Source: Microcaldota archaeon
GTDB lineage: Archaea > Micrarchaeota > Micrarchaeia > Norongarragalinales > Norongarragalinaceae
DNA length: 16,664 nucleotides
Direction: 5' to 3'
Assembly (NCBI GenBank): GCA_016214445.1
Contig: JACROM010000073.1
Location: 1-16,664, forward strand
Shown here: piece by piece, positions 1 through 5,857 of the stretch
How positions within the stretch are numbered: the first letter of the stretch is position 1
Layout of the letters: every line of letters begins with the position of its first letter
Position numbers and translations under genes: made by a program
The notes under the pieces: generated by a model
Told to the model about the DNA's origin: nothing
The model's input: the letters and a program-made list of their open reading frames with translations, nothing else
Databases searched by the model: none

Positions 1-314
1 ACGAAGTACTCTATCTAATTGCCAAACCAAAATTCAAACTCGCTGAGAAAGCGAACGCGTATGGAGATGTTTGGGAGTTCACACAAGAAATGAAAAACAA
101 ACACCCCGCGGCTTTTCCAGTAAGTTTGATTTCTAGAATTGTTTTGTCTACAAACGCTAAAATTATTTTAGATCCTTTCATGGGGTCTGGCACGACTGCG
201 ATTTCCGCGATTAACCTCAAGCGAAACTATATAGGCGTTGATATTTCGCCGGAATACTGCCAAATGGCTGAGAAACGAATAAAAGAAAACCAATCTAAAC
301 CTAAATTCTGGTAA
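1..314 (+). CDS. DNA methyltransferase, beta-class N4-cytosine/N6-adenine type (C-terminal part)
   Basis: The reading frame is open from the left edge, so the gene starts outside the window; the ATG at 90 is internal. About 104 residues are visible. The SAM-binding motif I DPFMGSGTT lies near the C-terminus, preceded by a conserved HPAAFP stretch and followed by GVDISPEYCQMAEKRI. In this order the catalytic DPPY/SPPY motif lies upstream, off the window, which marks the beta class of amino-methyltransferases. The stop is 4 bp before the restriction endonuclease start, so the two genes form an R-M operon, and this enzyme should protect the host DNA at the endonuclease site. Whether it makes N4-methylcytosine or N6-methyladenine cannot be read from this part; N4mC is favoured only because MvaI/BcnI endonucleases usually pair with N4mC enzymes. 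Base composition is AT-richer than in the genes after 1123. Confidence 0.88.
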   Translation, partial: EVLYLIAKPKFKLAEKANAYGDVWEFTQEMKNKHPAAFPVSLISRIVLSTNAKIILDPFMGSGTTAISAINLKRNYIGVDISPEYCQMAEKRIKENQSKPKFW

Positions 315-318
315 TACT

Positions 319-1116
319 ATGAAAAACAAGCCAATCACTTACACAAAACAAACACTCATAGACAAGCTCAAACAAATTGCGGTAATGGGGTTTGTTCCAA
401 ATGCGCGGAAAGGCAACTCCGGCGGAATTGGCAACACCTTGGAAGATCTGCTAGGCGTTGAAGAAAACAATTTGCCAATGCCTAATGCGGCCGAGTGGGA
501 ATTGAAAGCGCAACGCATCAATTCTTCGTCTCTTACCACACTTTTTCATATGGAACCATCGCCACGCGCAATTCGTTTTGTGCCGCAAGTATTTTTGCCA
601 AAATACGGGTGGGCGCACCAAGAGAGCGGAACGAGACATCCTGAGGGCGAAATGAGTTTCCGCCAAACAATAAATGCTAAAACACGAAGTGATCGCGGTT
701 TTAAGGTAGTGGTTGACCGTAAAGAACGCAAAATCCTCGTATCGTTTGATGCTAAAAGTGTGGACCCCCGGCATAGTGCGTGGCTTCAAACAGTGGAAAC
801 GTGCATTGGTCTTGACGAACTCAACCCGCAACCATATTGGGGCTTCGATGATTTAGAATACAAAGCAGGGACAAAATTACTTAACACGTTTTATGTTCAA
901 GCGGAAGTCAAACTAGTTAACAAAAAGGAATATTACAAATATTCCAAAGTAATGATGTTACAAAAGTTCAGTTTTGAAGGTTTTTTAAACGCGATTGAAG
1001 AAGGCAAGATTCTTGTTGATTTTGACGCCCGCAGTGGGCACAACCATGGTACGAAATTCAGAATGAAACAAGATTATTTCCCTATGCTTTATGAAAATAC
1101 AGTTGTTATCCTTTAG
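319..1116 (+). CDS. Type II restriction endonuclease, MvaI/BcnI family
   Basis: A 265-residue protein matching the MvaI/BcnI restriction endonuclease family in length and motifs. It has GIGNTLEDLLGVEENN at about 37-51, with the family glutamate at 42, and the catalytic-core segment AEWELKAQR at 58-66 with E61 and K63 of the ExK half of PD-(D/E)xK. The position where the family usually has the Asp of the PD motif reads PN (N56) here, so either N56/E59 substitutes or this is a subfamily variant. Family members cut CC-N-GG-like sites as monomers; the site of this one cannot be predicted. It begins 4 bp after the methyltransferase stop. The ATG at 319 has no strong Shine-Dalgarno, consistent with translational coupling. 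The gene is AT-rich compared with the chromosomal genes to its right, suggesting recent transfer. Confidence 0.85.
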   Translation: MKNKPITYTKQTLIDKLKQIAVMGFVPNARKGNSGGIGNTLEDLLGVEENNLPMPNAAEWELKAQRINSSSLTTLFHMEPSPRAIRFVPQVFLPKYGWAHQESGTRHPEGEMSFRQTINAKTRSDRGFKVVVDRKERKILVSFDAKSVDPRHSAWLQTVETCIGLDELNPQPYWGFDDLEYKAGTKLLNTFYVQAEVKLVNKKEYYKYSKVMMLQKFSFEGFLNAIEEGKILVDFDARSGHNHGTKFRMKQDYFPMLYENTVVIL

Positions 1117-1122
1117 GTTTTT

Positions 1123-1851
1123 TTGTTGCTGAGTTTGGTTGCTTTGAAGAAATACGAAAAACACGTTTGGGACGTCAAGAACCCGGTCGGGACGGTATCG
1201 AACGCTTTCTCGTTCTTTTCTCCCTACCTGCGGATGCTGAATAGGCATGTCCGAGGCAAGGAACGAGTTCTTGACATCGGCTGCGGCACCGGCAAGTACG
1301 TCGCATACCTTCTTTCCAAGGGAACGCACGCGGAAGGCGTGGACATAAGCAACAAGGCGGTTTCGCTTGCAAGGAAGTATTATCCTTCCGCAACGTTCAA
1401 GGTCGCGCCAGCTGAAAAACTCCCTTACGCGGACAAGACTTTTGACGCAGTTTACAGCTTTGACGTGTTGGAGCACTTAGGTGACCCGGAAAAGGCCGTG
1501 AAGGAAATCAAGAGAGTTCTGAAGAAAGGAGGAATAGCTTTGATTCAGTACGAGACCTCCGACCGCACTGGAAAAAGGGCAACTCGCAACAACCGGAACA
1601 ATTCGAGCATAAGCTCTTGGGTTCCCGGCCGGAAAATGCTGGAGCTGTGTTCCAAGCACTTCAAAATCAAGCACTATTTCTTTTTCGGTTTCTTCCGCCG
1701 GTTCTCCTACGCGGAGGACTTGTTCGGCATTCTCTATAAAATTCCCGTAGTGAACTTCTTGGTGAGGGCTTTCGAAAGCGTTTTCGCCTACGTCTTCAGG
1801 AAGTGGCGGGGAATAGCGTTGTTTGCTGTTCTGGAAAAACGCGCCGATTAA
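1123..1851 (+). CDS. Class I SAM-dependent methyltransferase (Methyltransf_11-like)
   Basis: About 242 residues. It shows the Rossmann methyltransferase signature: motif I VLDIGCGTGKYV near residues 49-60, acidic strand-2 end GVDISNKAV, and the FDAVYSFDVLEHLGDPEKAVKEIKRVLKKGG block typical of Methyltransf_11 enzymes. The C-terminal third is rich in aromatics and basic residues (KHYFFFGFFRRF) and might touch membrane or lipid, but no clear transmembrane helix is seen. The substrate is unknown; small molecules, lipids or glycans are all possible. The start is uncertain: the frame has no good ATG before motif I, and TTG codons at 1123, 1126, 1135 and 1144 are all possible; 1144 gives LKKYEKHVWDV, a common beginning for such proteins. 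It sits 6 bp after the endonuclease, but its higher GC content suggests it is not part of the R-M unit. Confidence 0.8.
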   Translation: MLLSLVALKKYEKHVWDVKNPVGTVSNAFSFFSPYLRMLNRHVRGKERVLDIGCGTGKYVAYLLSKGTHAEGVDISNKAVSLARKYYPSATFKVAPAEKLPYADKTFDAVYSFDVLEHLGDPEKAVKEIKRVLKKGGIALIQYETSDRTGKRATRNNRNNSSISSWVPGRKMLELCSKHFKIKHYFFFGFFRRFSYAEDLFGILYKIPVVNFLVRAFESVFAYVFRKWRGIALFAVLEKRAD

Positions 1852-1876
1852 ATACTCGTGATGTTTTAACAAATTC

Positions 1877-2404
1877 ATGATCAACTTTGCGAAAGCCGCG
1901 TCCTCATTTGCGCGCGCTTTCCGTGCGGACGACTTTCACGCGATGAAGAAGATAAGCGCGGATGCCGCACGCGACGCGTTCGTCGAACAGGACCAAGCGC
2001 TACTTGACTTGTCGCTCGTTTCCTATTCGGTCATGAAGCTTTCCCAGAAGCCCTACATCATTTCCACTTCCGAGTGGAAGGAGTTCAGGCGCGAGATGCT
2101 TGATTCCCTTTCTGTTGTGCGGGACCGGCGGTCAGCTAGAAAGGTCTTCCATCGCATCCTTCTGGGGGTGAACGCGTTGGGCGAGAAGTTCGGCCGTTTC
2201 GCGCGCGACTCTGTTGAGAAAGCGAAGCTTCGGGCAGCTGCCCAGATGTACGCGCACGGAGCGTCTCTTCTAAGCGCAACAGAGTTTTCAGGGGCGAGCC
2301 TGCAGGAAGTCGCCTCTTACATAGGCGCCACCAAGATTCCGGAAAAGTACGAGACCATGCCTGTCGCGGAGAGGATGGGCAAAGCGCTGGAGGTTTTCGG
2401 ATGA
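1877..2404 (+). CDS. Unrecognised helical protein, partner of the downstream PIN protein
   Basis: A 175-residue protein that I do not recognise. It is predominantly helical, rich in Ala, Lys, Arg and Glu, with no signal peptide, membrane segment or cysteine pair. Its C-terminal third (LLSATEFSGASLQEVASYIG then ATKIPEKY) reads like a small helical domain, perhaps HTH-like, but this is only an impression. Its stop overlaps the start of the PIN-domain gene by the ATGA tetranucleotide, so the two are almost certainly co-translated. By context it could be an antitoxin or an adaptor of the PIN protein; nothing in the sequence proves either. The ATG at 1877 follows a 25-bp gap after the methyltransferase without a convincing Shine-Dalgarno. 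Confidence 0.72.
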   Translation: MINFAKAASSFARAFRADDFHAMKKISADAARDAFVEQDQALLDLSLVSYSVMKLSQKPYIISTSEWKEFRREMLDSLSVVRDRRSARKVFHRILLGVNALGEKFGRFARDSVEKAKLRAAAQMYAHGASLLSATEFSGASLQEVASYIGATKIPEKYETMPVAERMGKALEVFG

Positions 2405-3075
2405 ACTTCGTCTGCGACAGCTCCTCCCTTATTTCGCTTGTCGAGACCTGCAACCTCGGCACATTGTCTTTCCTGCAAAAGAAGAAGAACGCCCGGTTCC
2501 TCGTTCCGCCGGCGGTTGTTTACGAGATAGTGGAGAATCCGTCGCACGTCAACAGGCACGCTTTTTCAGCCTTGCGGCTGAAGAAAGCGCTCTCGCAGGG
2601 AATACTTGCCAAGTACAATTCCGCTTCACTGCAGAAGAACACCAAGGAACTTCTGGTGCATGCAAACAACCTTTTTTCCGTGAACGGCAAGACGCTGAAG
2701 ATACTGCACCCCGGCGAGGCGGAGTGCCTGGCTGCTTACCGGGAAACAGAGGCGAAGGCGTTCATAGTGGACGAGAAAACCACCCGCCTGCTGTTGGAGT
2801 CGCCGAAGCTGCTCTTGGAAAGCCTGAGAAACGAGTACGGCGGGCCGGTGAAGGTGAACGGGAACACGCTCGAGAAGCTGCGGCGGCTGCTTGACGGTTT
2901 TGTCGCGTTGCGTTCGACCGAGATAGTGGGCGTGGCTTTTCAGAACGGCTTTTTCGTGGACTTCGGCAAGGACGAACAGGACGCGTTCCATTCCGTTGTT
3001 TACGCCCTCCGCGAAGCTGGCTGCAGCATCACTTCCAAGGAATTGCTGGATTACCAAGGGATAATCAAGGGTTAA
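2401..3075 (+). CDS. PIN-domain nuclease-like protein
   Basis: A 224-residue protein whose N-terminal ~130 residues follow the PIN pattern of metal-binding acidic residues: D6 in the first strand (VCDSSSLI), E42 in YEIVEN after the second strand, E106/E108 in HPGEAECLAAY, and D124 in FIVDEKTTR. PIN domains are Mg/Mn-dependent RNases found in VapC toxins and RNA-processing factors. The family position after D124 is often another Asp; here it is E125, which may still coordinate metal. The last ~90 residues form a helical extension beyond a minimal VapC (about 130-140 aa), so this is larger than a classic toxin. It overlaps the upstream helical gene by 4 bp (ATGA). Substrate and biological role cannot be assigned. 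Confidence 0.75.
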   Translation: MNFVCDSSSLISLVETCNLGTLSFLQKKKNARFLVPPAVVYEIVENPSHVNRHAFSALRLKKALSQGILAKYNSASLQKNTKELLVHANNLFSVNGKTLKILHPGEAECLAAYRETEAKAFIVDEKTTRLLLESPKLLLESLRNEYGGPVKVNGNTLEKLRRLLDGFVALRSTEIVGVAFQNGFFVDFGKDEQDAFHSVVYALREAGCSITSKELLDYQGIIKG

Positions 3076-3122
3076 TAAACTGTTTTATCCAAAACATCTT
3101 TTCTGCAGGGCTCGTACCCGAG

Positions 3123-3229
3123 GACCATCTTTTCGTTTCAGAAAGCGCGCACAAAGCAAAGCTTTGTGGCGCCATGAAAACGATTTGCGTTTTCACGGAA
3201 AAGCTGGTCGGTCCAAAAGAAAACGAAAA
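3123..3229. repeat. T/A-rich inverted-repeat element, copy R1
   Basis: The first of three related elements around the tRNA gene. The left arm GACCATCTTTTC (3123-3134) pairs with the right arm GAAAAGCTGGTC (3198-3209) at 11 of 12 positions, followed by the conserved tail GGTCC + AAAAGAAAACGAAAA (3210-3229). Inside it carries two more perfect hairpins: CACAAAGC/GCTTTGTG (about 3149-3167) and TGAAAACG/CGTTTTCA (about 3174-3194). Just upstream (about 3105-3113) lies GGGCTCGTA, identical to the first nine bases of the tRNA-Ala gene, but the rest of a tRNA does not follow. No protein gene is supported in 3076-3274. Confidence 0.7.
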
Positions 3230-3237
3230 TGTGTGCG

Positions 3238-3249
3238 AATTAAAAAGAA
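3238..3249 (+). promoter_or_regulatory. Possible TATA box for the tRNA-Ala gene
   Basis: The AT-rich segment AATTAAAAAG lies 27-37 bp before the mature 5' end of the tRNA at 3275, near the spacing expected for an archaeal TATA box. There is no clear BRE. The call rests on position and composition only. Confidence 0.35.
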
Positions 3250-3310
3250 CAGCGAGAATAGTAAAACACACGAAGGGCTCGTAGTCGAGTGGTAAGACGC
3301 TGCCTTCGCA

Positions 3311-3366
3311 GGGCCACCTTTTCTTTTCAAAAAAGAAAAGTCGGCCGTCCCAAAAGAAAACGAAAG
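3311..3366 (+). other. tRNA intron 1 at position 37/38 (also repeat copy R2)
   Basis: A 56-nt intron at the canonical archaeal site just 3' of the anticodon. The four-pair central helix of the bulge-helix-bulge is TTCG (3305-3308) with CGAA (3361-3364). The flanking three-base bulges are CAG (3309-3311, cut after 3310) and AGA (3365-3367, cut after 3366). The intron body is the second copy of the inverted repeat seen at 3123 and 3449: GGCC plus CTTTTCTTTT pairs with AAAAGAAAAG plus GGCC, then the tail GTCCC and AAAAGAAAACGAAA. The intron-side helix is not directly adjacent to the 3' bulge, because about 14 tail bases intervene, so the motif is relaxed. Confidence 0.85.
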
Positions 3367-3388
3367 AGGCGGAGACCGCGGGTTCAAT

Positions 3389-3433
3389 ATGGACTTGCAG
3401 TTGGTTGCAGAAACCAACTGCTTCCAATGAAAC
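3389..3433 (+). other. tRNA intron 2 in the T-loop, position 59/60
   Basis: A 45-nt intron interrupting the T-loop. The central helix is TTCA (3383-3386) with TGAA (3428-3431). The bulges are ATA (3387-3389, cut after 3388) and ACT (3432-3434, cut after 3433). Inside the intron, TGGA (3390-3393) pairs with TCCA (3423-3426), then a perfect 10-bp hairpin GCAGTTGGTT/AACCAACTGC (3397-3406/3412-3421). One unpaired A (3427) makes the motif slightly relaxed. Position 59/60 is a known non-canonical intron site in some archaea. Confidence 0.87.
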
Positions 3434-3448
3434 TCCCGCCGAGTCCAT

Positions 3449-3511
3449 GGCCATCTTTTTCTCTTTTAAGAAAAGAGAAAAAGCTGGTCGGTCCAAAAAG
3501 AGAAAACGGAA
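3449..3511. repeat. T/A-rich inverted-repeat element, copy R3, with tRNA terminator
   Basis: The third copy begins two bases after the tRNA. Left arm GGCCATCTTTTTCTCTTTT (3449-3467) pairs with AAAAGAGAAAAAGCTGGTC (3471-3489) with one mismatch and one G:T, loop AAG. The tail GGTCC (3490-3494) then A/G-rich bases ending ACGGAA matches the tails of R1 and R2. The T5 run at 3456-3460 is placed where archaeal tRNA transcripts usually end. Between 3512 and the aminotransferase stop at 3567 I see nothing further. Confidence 0.7.
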
Positions 3512-3566
3512 GCAAAATGCGGCCTGCCGAAAAGAAAGAACTTGATTATGCCTTCCTGTTTTTGTT

Positions 3567-4634
3567 CTATCCGTAAAACGCCTTGACCGCCTCCGCGACC
3601 TGACGGATTTCTTCTTCCTTCAGAGCCGGGTGAACTGGCAGTGAGAGGACGCTCAACGCGGTTTTTTCGGTGTTCGGGCAGTCGGCCATAACGTTGAAAG
3701 TCGAGAGCGAATGCAGCGGATGTGGGTAGTAAACATTGGCGCCAATCTGTTTGGCTGTGAGGAACTCTTTGAGTTTGTCGCGGTTTTCGGCCTTGATGGT
3801 GTACTGGTTGTAGACGTGGAACGCGTCCGGGTTTTCTTTGGGAGTCTGGACTTGCGGAACGTTTGCGAGCAGGTCATTCAGCATTTTCGCGTTCTTGCGC
3901 CGCGCTTCAGTGAACGAAGGGGTTTTTTCCAGCTGAGCTATTCCCATGCCCGCGTTGATGGAAGGCATGCGGTAGTTGAATCCTGCGCACATGTACTCGT
4001 AAGGCCTTTTCTGCCCGATGTTCCTCCACAGCATGCATTGCTCTGCCAGCTCGTCGGAATCCGTAAGAATGGCTCCTCCTTCGCCGGTTGTCATGTTCTT
4101 GGTAGGATAGAAAGACAAAATCATGGCGTCGTCGCCGTAGTTGTGGTTGTTTTTCCATTTTGCCCCAATGCTTTGGGCGTTGTCGCTGATTATTTTCAGG
4201 CCGTGTTTTCTTGCCACTTCGCGCAAGGCGTCAACTTCGTAGGCTTGGCCGTACAGAGAAACGGGAATAATTGCCTTGGTTTTAGGGGTGACGAGTTTTT
4301 CCACGTTTTCCGCGTCAATGGTGAAGTAGTCGGCGTTGATGTCCGCGAAAACAGGCTTCGCGCCCGCATAGCGTGCAGCGTTGGCTGTCGCGATGAATGT
4401 GAAGTCCGGCACTATTACTTCGTCGTTTTCCTTGATTCCCATTGCCTTGACTACGGCGTGCAAGGCTGCTGTGCCACTTGAAACCGCTATTGCGTGCTCG
4501 TAGTTGCAGTATTTTGCGAGTTTTTCCTCGAATTCCTTGACTACGGGCCCGCCGGTCAGGTAACCGGATTCTATAGCGCGCTTGATTTGCGCGAGTTCTT
4601 CTTCTCCCACCATCGGTTTAGCTATTGGTATCAT
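3567..4634 (-). CDS. DegT/DnrJ/EryC1-family PLP sugar aminotransferase (WbpE-like)
   Basis: A full-length 355-residue DegT/AHBA-synthase family aminotransferase. The N-terminus IAKPMVGEEEL and GYLTGGPVVKEFEEKLA are typical. SSGTAALHA (about 52-60) binds the PLP phosphate, the PLP-ring aspartate is in SDNAQSIGA (D151), and the Schiff-base lysine is K179 in FYPTKNMTTGEGG. Members transfer an amino group from glutamate to a keto-sugar nucleotide in the cytoplasm. In WbpE/WlbC the substrate is the 3-keto form of UDP-GlcNAcA, and the WbpD-like acetyltransferase directly upstream in the operon supports that use; other amino sugars are possible. It is the last gene of the minus operon. The ATG at 4634 is preceded on its strand by GAGAGGCGATGG, a usable ribosome site that is part of a 9-bp direct repeat bounding the A/C-rich insert. 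Confidence 0.88.
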   Translation of the reverse strand: MIPIAKPMVGEEELAQIKRAIESGYLTGGPVVKEFEEKLAKYCNYEHAIAVSSGTAALHAVVKAMGIKENDEVIVPDFTFIATANAARYAGAKPVFADINADYFTIDAENVEKLVTPKTKAIIPVSLYGQAYEVDALREVARKHGLKIISDNAQSIGAKWKNNHNYGDDAMILSFYPTKNMTTGEGGAILTDSDELAEQCMLWRNIGQKRPYEYMCAGFNYRMPSINAGMGIAQLEKTPSFTEARRKNAKMLNDLLANVPQVQTPKENPDAFHVYNQYTIKAENRDKLKEFLTAKQIGANVYYPHPLHSLSTFNVMADCPNTEKTALSVLSLPVHPALKEEEIRQVAEAVKAFYG

Positions 4635-4643
4635 TTTGTTCCA

Positions 4644-4977
4644 TCGCCTCTCTGTTGCTTTTTTCGAGTTGTTTTGGTTTTCTTGTTTTTTTGTTTGTTT
4701 CGGTTTTGTTTTTTTCTTTTTTTGAATTTTTGTTTTTGTTGTTTTTGGTTTTTTGTTGTTTTGCGTGTTGGCTTTGTTTTTTGGTTTTCTGTTTTGGTTT
4801 TTTATTAGTGCTTTTTGTGTTGTTTTTTCTTTGGTTTGCTTTTCTTGTTTTTTTCTTTCTGTTTTGCCTTTTGTTGCTGTCGGCTATTTTTGTTTGTTTC
4901 GAGTTGTTTTTGGTTTTTTTTGATTTGGCGCTTTTTGGTTTTCTGTTTTGGTTTTTGTTTTGTTGTTTTCGCCTCTC
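4644..4977. repeat. T/G-rich low-complexity insert bounded by 9-bp direct repeats
   Basis: On the plus strand 4653-4968 is almost entirely T and G runs (A/C-rich on the transcribed strand). It is bounded by identical TCGCCTCTC at 4644-4652 and 4969-4977. Internal repeats exist: TTTCGAGTTGTTTT near 4662 and 4898, and TTGGTTTTCTGTTTTGG near 4781 and 4935. It separates the acetyltransferase stop from the aminotransferase start. Removing one repeat plus the tract would leave a normal operon junction: a TAG stop, then GAGAGGCGA as ribosome site, then the ATG. No protein with believable composition is encoded; Lys/Gln/Asn-rich frames here follow from the base bias. Confidence 0.8.
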
Positions 4978-5568
4978 CTATTTTTTCATCAACCAGATTT
5001 CCTTTTCCACTTCGAAAGTCTTGCCGCATGACGCGCACCTCATTTGCGCTCTTCCGTTTTCCTCGCCTTGCTTTTCGGCCTTCTGGCCGCACTCGCACAC
5101 GAACCCGATTATTTTGGCCGGGCTGCCGACAACCAGAGCGTGCGCCGGAATGTCTCTTGTTGCAACCGCGCCCGCGCCTACCATGGCGTACTCGCCTATA
5201 GTGATTCCGCAAACCAGGACCGCGCCGGCGCATATGGACGCGCCTTTCCTGATTTTGGTTTCGTACACTTTGAAGTCGCCAACTCGCGACCGCGGGTACA
5301 TGTCGTTGGTCGTGACGCAGTGCGGGCCCAAAAACACGAAATCCTCCACTTCAACGCCGTGGTAGACGGAGACGCCGTTCTGGATTTTCACGTTGTTGCC
5401 TATGACTACTCCGGAGTCGATGTAGACGTCCTTTCCGATGTTGCAGTTCCTGCCGATTTTAACGTTTTCGCGTATCTGCGCCTGGTGCCAGATGCTTGTT
5501 CCTTCGCCGATTTGCGCTGAATCTGCTACTTCCGCTGTTGGGTGGATTCTTACATTTTTGCGTTCCAT
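4978..5568 (-). CDS. Hexapeptide-repeat sugar N-acetyltransferase (WbpD/WlbB-like) with C-terminal zinc ribbon
   Basis: A 196-residue left-handed beta-helix acetyltransferase: repeated hexapeptide turns begin with VRIHPTAEVADSAQIGEG and continue through GRNCNIGKDVYID, GNNVKIQNGVSVYHGVEV and GAVATRDIPAHALVVGSPA. Such enzymes acetylate an amino sugar with acetyl-CoA; WbpD acetylates the 3-amino group of UDP-GlcNAc3NA. The C-terminus adds CECG and CASCG, a four-cysteine zinc-ribbon-like tail frequent in archaeal and bacterial homologues. I place the start at 5568 because residues from MERKNV match the family and two upstream partial copies begin identically; the frame can be opened upstream only through a GC-rich insert. 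A leader GAGTTGATGAAATG precedes it. The downstream A/C-rich tract separates it from the aminotransferase. Its first ~33 codons are duplicated twice upstream. Confidence 0.87.
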   Translation of the reverse strand: MERKNVRIHPTAEVADSAQIGEGTSIWHQAQIRENVKIGRNCNIGKDVYIDSGVVIGNNVKIQNGVSVYHGVEVEDFVFLGPHCVTTNDMYPRSRVGDFKVYETKIRKGASICAGAVLVCGITIGEYAMVGAGAVATRDIPAHALVVGSPAKIIGFVCECGQKAEKQGEENGRAQMRCASCGKTFEVEKEIWLMKK

Positions 5569-5590
5569 TTCATCAACTCTTGTGGTTTTG

Positions 5591-5644
5591 TACGGGGGTC
5601 GAGGCGCAGGGCGTGCCAAGGGGGCGGAGCCCCCTGGGGCGACC
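5591..5644 (-). repeat. GC-rich palindromic junction element E1
   Basis: Read on the minus strand: CGCCCC, a perfect hairpin GGGGGC-TCC-GCCCCC, CTTGGCAC, then GCCTCGACCCCC. It matches the other junction elements in the C/G-run hairpin, the TGGCAC block and the closing CTCG(A/C)CCCCC. It lies between the second partial copy and the full copy of the acetyltransferase start. The frame entering from the partial copy stays open to a TGA at 5573-5575, four bases before the true ATG. Confidence 0.75.
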
Positions 5645-5743
5645 GCGGACCTGCGCCTGGTGCCACACGTTGGTTCCTTCGCCGATTTCCGCGCTGTCTG
5701 AGACTTCCGCGCTTGGGTGGATTCTTACGTTTGCTCTCGTCAT
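5645..5743 (-). pseudogene. Partial copy B of the acetyltransferase 5' end
   Basis: Starting at the ATG 5741-5743, 33 codons match the start of the acetyltransferase (NVRIHPSAEVSDSAEIGEG, then WHQAQVR), with 8 mostly conservative amino-acid differences. The similarity stops abruptly at 5645, where element E1 begins. It has a good ribosome site of its own: GAGGTGA five bases before the ATG. The frame is also open from copy C through element E2, so copies C and B form one 119-codon frame (5573-5932). I read it as a remnant or inserted gene start, not a functional enzyme. Confidence 0.82.
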
Positions 5744-5751
5744 TTTTTCAC

Positions 5752-5857
5752 CTCGTAGGAGGGGGCGAGGCGAGTCGGAGCTTTGCGATTGTCGCTTGTC
5801 GACAATCGCTTCCAACCACTCTCGCCAGGGGGAACCTTGGTGCCCCCGGGGCTTAGC
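5752..5857 (-). repeat. GC-rich palindromic junction element E2
   Basis: Read on the minus strand: CTAAGCCCCGGGGGCACC, CCAAGG, TTCCCCCTGG, then TTGGAAGCGATTG, a 10-bp hairpin GCGATTGTCG/CGACAATCGC, TCGCAAAGCTCCG, CTCGCCTCGCCCCC and TACGAGGTGA. Shared blocks with E4: CTAAGCCCCG, TTGGAAGCGATTG, TCGCAAAGCTCCG and CGCCTCGC(A/C)CCCCC. Shared with E3: the CTAAGCCCCGGGGG start. Its last bases supply the Shine-Dalgarno of partial copy B. It has no stop in the frame that joins copies C and B. Confidence 0.82.

Larger units (their letters stand above)
3275..3447 (+). tRNA. tRNA-Ala (anticodon CGC) with two introns
   Basis: Removing 3311-3366 and 3389-3433 gives a 72-nt tRNA made of 3275-3310, 3367-3388 and 3434-3447. 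The acceptor stem GGGCTCG pairs with CGAGTCC including G3:U70, the alanine identity pair, followed by A73; CCA is not encoded. The D-arm is GTCGAGTGGTAAGAC (three pairs plus a G13/A22 mismatch, tolerated in archaea). The anticodon stem CTGCC/GGCGG contains one G:U pair around loop TTCGCAA, anticodon CGC at 3307-3309. The T-arm is GCGGG-TTCAATT-CCCGC, formed only after the second intron is removed. It would decode GCG codons, and also needs the archaeal splicing endonuclease and ligase. An oligo-T run (3456-3460) just after the gene could terminate transcription. Confidence 0.92.

Noticed and set aside
3105..3122. A second tRNA-Ala or split-tRNA half beginning GGGCTCGTA
   Set aside because: Nine bases match the tRNA start, but no D-arm, anticodon arm or T-arm follows; at most a small remnant.
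3289..3576. A 95-codon plus-strand frame, very rich in Lys and Arg
   Set aside because: It runs across the tRNA gene, both introns and repeat R3; its composition follows from A/G-rich repeat arms.
3711..4481. 256-codon plus-strand frame opposite the aminotransferase
   Set aside because: It is the antisense shadow of a conserved, motif-complete aminotransferase.
4653..4968. CRISPR array or regular tandem repeat
   Set aside because: The repeats inside the tract are irregular, overlapping simple T/G runs without unit length or unique spacers; no cas genes are present.
4815..5233. Long frames over the T/G-rich tract and acetyltransferase, both strands
   Set aside because: Phe/Leu/Val-rich or Lys/Gln-rich translations result from base bias; the acetyltransferase frame is the conserved one.
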